Shown here: positions 9,348 through 16,332 of the stretch, piece by piece
How positions within the stretch are numbered: the stretch's first letter is position 1
How the letters are laid out: each line of letters opens with the position of its first letter
Origin: Hepatocystis sp. ex Piliocolobus tephrosceles
Lineage: Eukaryota; Apicomplexa; Aconoidasida; Haemosporida; Plasmodiidae
Direction: 5' to 3'
NCBI GenBank assembly: GCA_902459845.2
Contig: CABPSV020000432.1
Location: 1-16,332 of the forward strand
Length of the DNA: 16,332 bases
Position numbers and translations under genes: made by a program
The notes under the pieces: model-generated
What the model was told of the DNA's origin: nothing
Database searches by the model: none
What the model saw: the letters and a program-made list of their open reading frames with translations, nothing else

Positions 9348-9880
9348 ATGAATTATGCTATATTTATTCATTTCTTATTTTTTATGCTTTTTTTCTCCGT
9401 CACTTATAATCATAAGATTTATTATAATATCACATGTCGTAAAAACAGTAAAGATAAACTTTTGTTTATAAAAAATAAAAATTACATTGTTAAGTATAAA
9501 TGTAACCTTAATGCAAAAAAAAAGAAATTTATTAATTTCAAAGAAATTCAAATCCAAAGAATAAATGATTATAGAAAAAGAAGTGGAGGAGATAAAAATA
9601 ACATTAACTATAATATAAGAGATACATACAATTGCCATGATAATTTGTAATCATTTTTATATCACAACACACACTTATATATGTATATTTCTTATACATG
9701 TACCTATTTTTTTTTTTTTTGTTTGTTTTGTGTGTGTGTGTTAAAAACTTGAATAGCTATTTTTTTTTTTTTTTTTTTTTTTGTCTTATATCCCTTTTGT
9801 CCTGTTCCATTTAAATGCATTCATACATTTATGGGCATATACATATGAGTTTGTTGATGTAGATATACATATGTACGTAC

Positions 9881-9918
<38 letters not shown>

Positions 9919-10479
9919 GTGTGTATTTATACATACTTAAGTATATACTCACGTGTATATGCATTTATCATATCTTTTTGTTTTTTCTCATTTTTAAAGT
10001 CTTTTCGTAAAAAATGAAGTAATGCCAACTTTAGCAAAAATAGAACATGACCAGTTAAAAGAGAGAGAGAAATATAAAGAAGTTTTTAAAAACATAAATG
10101 ATTACAACTCAAACTTTAACAGACAGGTAGAAAATTAAAAAATGAGAATATCTTGAATTTATATCTTTAAACACAATCATATAATGTATTATATATATGT
10201 ACACACAGTATATGTAAACAATTGTTTTTTTTTTTTTTTTTTTTTTTTTCATTTTTACAGACCTTTTTGCAATTTCTTATAGATTTATATAACATTTTTT
10301 TAAAAATTGATGAATTTTTTTTAACTTATAAAAATGAGTTTTCACTACTTACTTATACTGGTCCTATGTTACTGACTAATTGTCTTTATGATGACATTAT
10401 TTATTTGACTACAGTGGTTGAGGTAATTTGAATTTCGAGTAAAATATATATACTTTTTTTTTTTTTTTTTTTTTTTTTT

Positions 10480-10514
<35 letters not shown>

Positions 10515-11313
10515 TTTACGAAATAGATATATTATACACTCATAGAGTCATATTTTTAATTTTCTTTTTATATCTACTGTAGAACTCTGATGACATAACA
10601 GTTAGCCAATATGGAAAAGAATATATTTTACACCTAGAACAGTTAGTTGAACATAATAAAATAAGTAAGTTTTTTTAGTAATAATAATAATATAAAAAAA
10701 TAGATAAACGCAGATAAATAAACAGTTTACAAAAAAAAAATTAAAAAAGCAATAGACGCATACATGTATGTATTAGCATTTATTATTCACTTTTCTATTC
10801 ATTTGTTTATGCATTTGTCAATTTATTTTTTTACCTTATATTTTTTTTCTTTTGATCAGAATTTTTAGCCCATTGTTATTTATTTTACAAAAATTTTCAT
10901 CTAACGAAAGAACACTTATTAAATAGCATTTGTAAGCATTTAGATATTAGTAAAACATTAAAGTCGTCAAAATATGTTTCAGATGTAGATAACTTTGAAG
11001 TAAGTTTAAATATTTTTTATATTGTATAACATTTATTTTATTTTTTTGTTTATTTTTATGCAATATATAATGTGACATTTCGTTTTCGATATTGAGAAAG
11101 CGTTATTTTATGACAATTATAATTCAAAGACAATAAATAAAGGCATGAAAAAAAAAAAAAAAAATAAAATAAACATAAAATTTAACACAAAATGAAACAT
11201 ATAATACGAAAAATAAATGCCTATAAATTAATCACACTATCATAAACGTATATTAATACATGTGTATTAATCATTTATTTTTTACATAACTTCGTATTTA
11301 TATAAAATAGAGC

Positions 11314-11353
<40 letters not shown>

Positions 11354-11498
11354 GTCAACTTAACCTTTACAGTATTGTATAAACAAGATGAGCAGAAAGT
11401 GGAGTAGGTGGGAAAAAGACAGTTTCTTGGATGGTCTTCACGATGCAACAGCTAAAATGATGATACTAACAAAGCATTTTCAAAGTATAAAAAATTAA
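9348..11498 (+). CDS. HO: Divergent apicoplast heme-oxygenase-like protein, six exons, 311 residues
   Basis: Exons 9348-9646, 10000-10126, 10261-10422, 10583-10664, 10860-10999 and 11373-11498; all introns are GT-AG and phases join. Residues 1-20 are a hydrophobic signal sequence, and about 21-99 are Lys/Asn-rich like an apicoplast transit peptide. From about 100 the heme-oxygenase fold appears: FVKNEVMPTL, then helix TFLQFLIDLYNIFLKIDEFF (143-162), matching the GF..(V)M.SLY.IY..LEE helix. FLAHCYLFY (225-233) matches the LLAHAYTRY segment. The expected position of the proximal heme-ligand His is Arg122, and the distal Gly-rich GDLSGG is replaced by polar residues with no Gly. Heme cleavage is therefore unlikely. 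The length is close to the 305-residue P. falciparum protein, which, as I recall, is a divergent apicoplast protein needed for apicoplast gene expression. It diverges from the RING gene. Confidence 0.92.
9647..9999 (+). other. Intron 1 of the heme-oxygenase-like gene
   Basis: This 353-bp GT-AG intron lies between the targeting leader (exon 1) and the folded domain (exon 2), joining in phase 2 to make Phe100. It contains a T23 run (9760-9782), a (TA)n tract and several tacatatgta-like palindromes. The exon break falls almost exactly at the boundary between leader and enzyme-fold domain. Confidence 0.85.
10454..10512. repeat. T26-AATT-A29 inverted repeat in intron 3
   Basis: A T26 run (10454-10479), the tetranucleotide aatt and an A29 run (10484-10512) form a near-perfect palindrome inside intron 3 (10423-10582) of the heme-oxygenase-like gene. 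The transcript could fold into a hairpin of at least 26 A-U pairs. Confidence 0.9.
11000..11372 (+). other. Intron 5 of the heme-oxygenase-like gene
   Basis: This 373-bp GT-AG intron joins Glu270 to Tyr271 in phase 0. Its content is AT-rich with a short A run and a (TA)n tract (about 11316-11348) just before the acceptor. No gene is seen in it. Confidence 0.85.
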
Positions 11499-12407
11499 AT
11501 AAGTTTATAATTTTTTTTTTTTCATATTGTTAGAAATGTTATTTCCTGTGCTTATTTTTTTGATATTGGCTTAAACACATATATTTACATATTTTAATAT
11601 TTTAATTTACTATAATATTACTTTTTATTGTTGTAAAAAATATGTTAAGAAGTTACAAATATGTACAAGACAAAAAAAAAAAAAATAAATAAAATAAAAA
11701 ATTAATAAATAAAATTACAACAATAGTTATCACTCGTGTTATCTTCATCTGTTTATATGCCATTTTGTCTACACATTATGTTACGTATTAAACTTAGCTT
11801 ATTCAGCAAAAAGTTACCTTAACGGATTAGTGTTAAAAATTGTTTTATTTTTTAAAAAAAAATTTTTTTTTTCTTTTTTTTTTTATTATGTTAATTTAAT
11901 CAATTATTAAAGCACATAATCGTATAAAATATACCAGGCTTTTCAAAATGCCTAAAAAAAGAAAAGGGGTGTTAAACTGATTAGTATATATAAAAAACTT
12001 TGTTCTTATTTTACCCTTATACATGCGTATATACATATATACGCATATATATATGTGTGTACGTTTTATCTTTTTGATATATTGTAAAAAATAATAAAAA
12101 AAAAAAAATCCAAGTATATTACCAAAACAGCTAACACTGGTCTGATTTTTTTTAAAGCATTAAATATATATGTACTATAAGCATGGGTACTACATTTTAT
12201 CATACATCCCATTTTACTATTTCACCATATTTTGTCATTTTTTTTTTTTTTTTTTCATTTCCTAGATTAGCTTTTCATTTATTGACTTACTATGTTATCA
12301 ACACATTAAGTTATTTACATAATTTTATAAAATGAATAAGTTGTTTTTTACTTTGGTTCAAAGAAGTTAATTTTTTTTTTTTTATATTAAAATTTATTCA
12401 AATATGT

Positions 12408-12444
<37 letters not shown>

Positions 12445-12630
12445 TATACATATAGGTCTATATATGTAAGCATATATGCAATTACTTCAAACGAGATAAA
12501 TGATTAATTCAAATGATTACAATTAAAACAACATAATAAATAAAATAAACAAAAATATTTTATATATGTATATATACATACATATACTATAACATTTTTA
12601 TAGATATTAATATTAACGTTATAACTATTA

Positions 12631-12669
12631 ATGTACTAACGTTTTAATGTGTTAATGTATTTAATATAA
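12631..12669 (+). promoter_or_regulatory. Cluster of three minimal uORFs upstream of the KH-protein gene
   Basis: ATG TAC TAA (12631-12639), ATG TGT TAA (12647-12655) and a four-codon frame (12655-12669) follow each other within 39 nt, ending just before the T48 run. The last two overlap by one base (TAATG). They matter only if the mature leader keeps them; the T48-AG after them could instead be a splice acceptor that removes them. Confidence 0.35.
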
Positions 12670-12671
12670 TT

Positions 12672-12672
<1 letters not shown>

Positions 12673-12722
<50 letters not shown>
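12673..12722 (+). other. T48-AG tract abutting the KH-protein start codon
   Basis: Forty-eight T residues are followed by AG, then A, then the ATG at 12724. This looks like an extreme polypyrimidine tract and 3' splice acceptor, suggesting a possible 5'-UTR intron. It could also be only a promoter homopolymer. The frame is open through it as poly-Phe from a TTG, which I do not count as coding. Confidence 0.5.
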
Positions 12723-12723
<1 letters not shown>

Positions 12724-12725
<2 letters not shown>

Positions 12726-15700
12726 GAATTTCTTAGCTAATTTGGGAAAAAAATCCAAAAGTACCGCTACAACAGTGAAGAAAAACAAGAACGATGACAG
12801 TAGTGAAACGAAAACAAAAGGATCAAAATTGAATGAGAAAATAGAAAAGGTTGAACCTGAAGGAGATTTAGTAAAAGGTGCTAAAAACGAAAAAAAAGAT
12901 GTTGTTAAAGGGACTGAATTAACTGCTACTGTAAAATTAAACGGACATGTGAAAAATAAAAAAGAAAATACTGAAGATAGTAACAAATTAGATGATAGAG
13001 AGAAAAAGAATATTGTTAAAGTCGAAGAAAATAACACTGACAATACAGAAATAAAAAAGTTGAATGAGGAAGACAAGAAGAAAAAGAAAAAAAACAAGAA
13101 TAAAAAAAAAGGTGAAAACAAAGAACAGGAAGAAGAGTTGGATAGTGGTAATGAAGAAACAATAATCAGTGAACAAATGAATGAACAACAAGAAGACAAA
13201 GAACAAATAACTGAAGAGTCATCAAACAAAAAAAAAAATGTAAAGAATGTGACAAAATCTACTAATGACACTATAACAGCTGAGGGAGATAAAAAAAGCA
13301 ATTCACCTAACACAGTACATACTAAAAATGCTCATGTTACTACTAATAACACAAATGGTAATGTAAAAACGAATGAGAAAAAAAAAAAAGGAACACAAAA
13401 AGAAGAAGTTGAAGTAAAAGTAGACATAGAGGGAGAAGTTGAAGGTGAGACAGGAGCAGCAGACGTAGTTGGTAAGGACGAATTGAAACAAATAGATGAA
13501 ACAAAAAATTTAAAAAGAATGTTTAAATTATTGGATGATGAAAGAAAAAAAACAGTAAACGAGTTAAATAAAAAAATTACAAAAGTGATAAAGAAAAAGA
13601 GTAACAAGAGTAATGGTAATGTAGATTTGAATGAAATAAACGAAACAGAAGAAAAGAAAAGAGTAGAGTTAGAAAATATAATTAATGAAATAAATATAGC
13701 TGTAACGAAAAATAATACGATCCCTAATAATAGTAACAACACTGCTGCAACTTCTAAATATGCAAAAACGAAATTAACTTGTGCCGAAATAGAGAATCGA
13801 ATTAAAGAAGTGAAATTACAAAAAAAAAAAACAAATACCAAAGAGGTGGAACAAATAAAAGAAATCGACACTTATATTACATTTTTGGAAGAGCAATTAT
13901 GTATTGCTAAAAACTATGACAATTTTAAAACATATCAAAATCAATTATATGGTTTGAAAACACAATGTAAAGAAGAAATGCAAAAAATAGATCAATATTT
14001 AAATACTTTAAAAGAGCAGGAAAAAACATTAGCATATACAAATAAAATTATAAAAATGAAAGAAGAACAACAAGGAATAAAAATAAATGCATCTAATGTG
14101 TTTAGTAAAGAATATGTGATAAAGAATGATAAATATAATATGCTTACAAAACCTTTTAACTTTATAAAAAGAATTGCAAATAAATATTGTGTTTTTATAG
14201 ATAGGTTAAATACAAATGAAAATAAAAGTTACAATTTATTGATAGTAGGTTGTAATGAAGATATAGAAAGTTGTATATCGTTTTTGGAAAATATAAACAA
14301 TAACGAAAGAAATGTGGTACAAATAAATAAAAATGTTGTTAAAAATATGTTTAACATTGTAGATGGTAAAATAAAAAAAATAGAAGAAGATACGAATGTT
14401 TTTATACAATTAGATAGTAATGATTGTTTGTATTATTGTGGTATGAAACAGGATATACATAAATTAAAAAAATTAATTGAAGAAGCTACCGAAGAACATA
14501 ATTCTTATGCAAAATCTATGACTAAAAGTATTAATTTGAATTATTTAAAAGCTAGAGGATTTGATAGGAGTTTATTAAAGTCTATAGAACAAAACACAAA
14601 TACAATGATTAGGATTAAGTATGATGTAAATACAAAAGAAGCAGTGGCTGAAGTGAAGGGAAAAAACAGTACAGATATAGAAGAGGCAGAAAAACAAATT
14701 TGTAATCTTGTAGATAGTTTACATACTAAGTCTATTGAATATGGTAAAAATGAAAGATTTAACATTGTTAGAAGATGTGGTTACGAATTGAATGATATTA
14801 AAAACAAATTAAATGTATTTGTTATGAGAAATGATACTGGATTTGATTTTGTTGGTTCAGAAGAAAATATAAAAAAAGCACAAGAAGTATTAGATTATGC
14901 ATTAAATGTTAAACTTATTACATCTATTAAAAAAACATTAACAGAAGAAGAATCTTATTTATTTAATGCAAATTTCCGTAATCAAATTAAAGCAAAAACA
15001 GGAGCAGAAGTAAAGATATATAATAAAGATGATTATAAAGAATTAAATATAAGTGGTAATAAAACAGATATAGACAATGCTTTACAAATGATAGAAGAAT
15101 TATTAAGAGAAAAAAAATGTACAGAGATAGCAATTAATGAAGATGTAATAGCTTTATTATTATCAGCCAAAGCACAAAAAATAAAAGATATTGAAAAGGA
15201 CACATGTACTAGTATACAAATAAATAAAAATACATATGTAGCACAAATATATGGTAGCGAGGCTAATATTAAAGCAGCAAAAGATATTTTAGAACATTTG
15301 GTAAAAACAGAAAAAAGACATAGAAGAAATGTATCACCAGCAAATAGACATCATCCTAATTATCATCAAAACCAAGGTCAAGGTTATAGTAATAATTATC
15401 ACCGTCAACACCATCATAGTAGTGGTGGTAGTGGTGGTAGTGGTGGTGTTGTTGGTAGTGGTGGTAGTGCTGGTGGTGGCAGTCGTAATGGATATGTTAG
15501 TGGAAATGGAAGTAATCGTCGTCAAGCACGACATTATAATGGTTATAATGATAGGAAAGATAATAATAATGCATATAGAAATAATAATAAGAATAGTAAT
15601 AATAATAATAATAATAATAACGATGGTGGTAATTATGTAACTATAGAAATGACTGTAGATACAGAACATATTGGTAGTATTATTGGTAAAAGAGGAAGAA

Positions 15701-16134
15701 CAATAAATAAAATCCAAGAAGATACTTTAGTAAAAAAAATTAATATAGATAAATATACTAAAAAGGTACTTATTTATGGTGGTAAAAAAAATGTAGAAGC
15801 TGCTCAAAAAGAAATTGAAAAAATACTTACTAGAGCAAAAGAAGAGAATAATAATTTTGATACACAAAAACAAGGAAGTAATTCTTATTTATCTCATAGA
15901 AGAAATTATAATAACAATAGTACAAGAGGAGGAGATGGAAAAAAAAACTATCGATCAGATTCAACCAAACGTAATAATCATCAACAGGTATATATAAATA
16001 CAAATGACGAAAAAGCTTTCCCAAGTTTACTTGACGTAACTAATATACAGTCAAGAAAATCCAAAAAGGCAATTAATCAAGCCAATACTAAAAGACAGGA
16101 TGGAGTACAGGATGAATCTGTTTATATAAATTAA
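12724..16134 (+). CDS. PREBP: KH-repeat nucleic-acid-binding protein (PREBP orthologue) with Bfr1-like coiled coil
   Basis: One exon, 1136 residues from the first ATG (12724). Residues 1-250 are low-complexity Lys/Glu/Asn/Thr. Residues about 253-455 form a coiled coil whose pattern (CAEIENRIKEV, about 361-371, then EQIKEIDTYITFLEEQL) resembles the EI..RI.ELE...L....LIKEI..L core of Bfr1. About seven KH-like units follow: 471-524, 531-590, 602-665, 677-727, 734-790, 800-860 and 970-1035. Only the last keeps the GXXG loop (GKRG, 988-991). Between units six and seven lie a Ser/Gly-rich linker (about 898-922) and an Asn run. The tail is Arg/Asn-rich and ends near KAFPSLLD. Vigilin/Scp160 KH proteins bind mRNA on polysomes, and Scp160 partners Bfr1. 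P. falciparum PREBP, which I recall as adjacent to the HO gene, was reported to bind a promoter element. The symbol rests on this domain content and gene order. Confidence 0.88.
15418..15625 (+). repeat. Coding low-complexity linker: Ser/Gly tract and Asn run
   Basis: Between KH-like units six and seven of the KH protein, ggt/agt triplets encode a Ser-Gly-rich flexible linker (about residues 898-922). An aat-repeat Asn run lies at about 955-965. The frame is continuous with the KH domains on both sides. Confidence 0.9.
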
Positions 16135-16332
16135 CTTTATACAATTGCCACATGCATCAATATCTGAATGTTAATGTGTGAATTGTTAAGTGTGTGAATT
16201 GTTAAATGTATTAGTTGTTAATGTGTGTTTGTAGTACGTACGTTGTATGCACATATATTATATACCATTTTTGCCCATTTTTAAATGGTGCTATTCTATA
16301 TATTTAAATATATTTAGCATTTAAAAAAAAAA
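16135..16332 (+). other. 3' flank of the KH-protein gene
   Basis: AT-rich 3' untranslated or downstream sequence with a short degenerate repeat (gtgtgaattgttaa type, about 16178-16225) and a terminal A run at the window edge. No coding sequence or clear processing signal is recognised. Confidence 0.6.

Larger units (their letters stand above)
11499..12723. other. Intergenic spacer between the heme-oxygenase-like and KH-protein genes
   Basis: This 1.2-kb tandem spacer holds the 3' end of one gene and the promoter/leader of the next. It is AT-rich with T runs at about 11511-11522 and 12238-12255, a (TA)n tract (about 12416-12438), several AATAAA hexamers soon after the first stop, and a T48 run (12673-12720) touching the next start. 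Three very short uORFs lie at 12631-12669. No gene is recognised. Confidence 0.75.

Noticed and set aside
9781..10017. 78-residue plus-strand frame
   Set aside because: It lies in intron 1 of the heme-oxygenase-like gene and runs into exon 2 out of phase; its Tyr/Ile repeat is the (TA)n tract.
12670..12723. TTG start with poly-Phe extension of the KH protein
   Set aside because: The T48 run is more likely promoter, leader or splice acceptor; the first ATG is at 12724.
12636..13313. 225-residue minus-strand Ser/Phe/Leu frame, and similar ones at 13332-13871 and 15334-15717
   Set aside because: Antisense shadows of the Lys/Glu/Asn-rich KH-protein gene, whose sense frame carries the KH motifs.
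1..16332. tRNA, rRNA, transposon or telomeric repeat
   Set aside because: No cloverleaf with conserved arms, no rRNA core, no transposase motif and no telomere heptamer array was seen on reading both strands.

Overview
The window is nuclear DNA from a malaria parasite (Plasmodium). The grounds are extreme A+T content, homopolymers up to 48 nt, (TA)n tracts in almost every intron and spacer, short GT-AG introns, and Asn/Lys-rich proteins with long Asn runs. I cannot name the species. The gene order (KH-domain protein next to the heme-oxygenase-like gene) matches what I remember of P. falciparum chromosome 10 (PF3D7_1011800/PF3D7_1011900).

Layout: (1) 159-1487 (+), a single-exon basic protein, tentatively an mS26-like mitochondrial ribosomal protein. 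(2) 2969-7660 (-), a nine-exon gene assembled here from conserved reading frames and splice sites. It encodes a 1036-residue RING E3 ligase of the RNF10/Mag2 family. (3) 9348-11498 (+), a six-exon gene for a 311-residue heme-oxygenase-like protein with an apicoplast-type bipartite leader. It lacks the heme-ligand His and the distal-helix glycines. (4) 12724-16134 (+), a 1136-residue KH-repeat protein, the likely PREBP orthologue. A Bfr1-like coiled coil lies in front of about seven KH-like units.

Genes 1 and 2 converge on a 1.5-kb spacer holding a 12-bp minisatellite and a 21-bp satellite. The satellite places about eleven AATAAA hexamers directly behind the stop of gene 2. Genes 2 and 3 diverge from a 1.7-kb promoter spacer. 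Gene 4 follows gene 3 in the same direction across 1.2 kb.

This is ordinary chromosomal-core gene content with no mobile element, CRISPR array, tRNA or rRNA. The genes are not an operon and need not work together. Two of them (RNF10-like ligase and Bfr1/KH protein) belong to families acting on ribosomes or polysomes, and gene 1 may be a mitoribosomal protein. The points most worth following up are the Bfr1-KH fusion, the degenerate heme oxygenase, the nine-exon RNF10 model and the AATAAA satellite.
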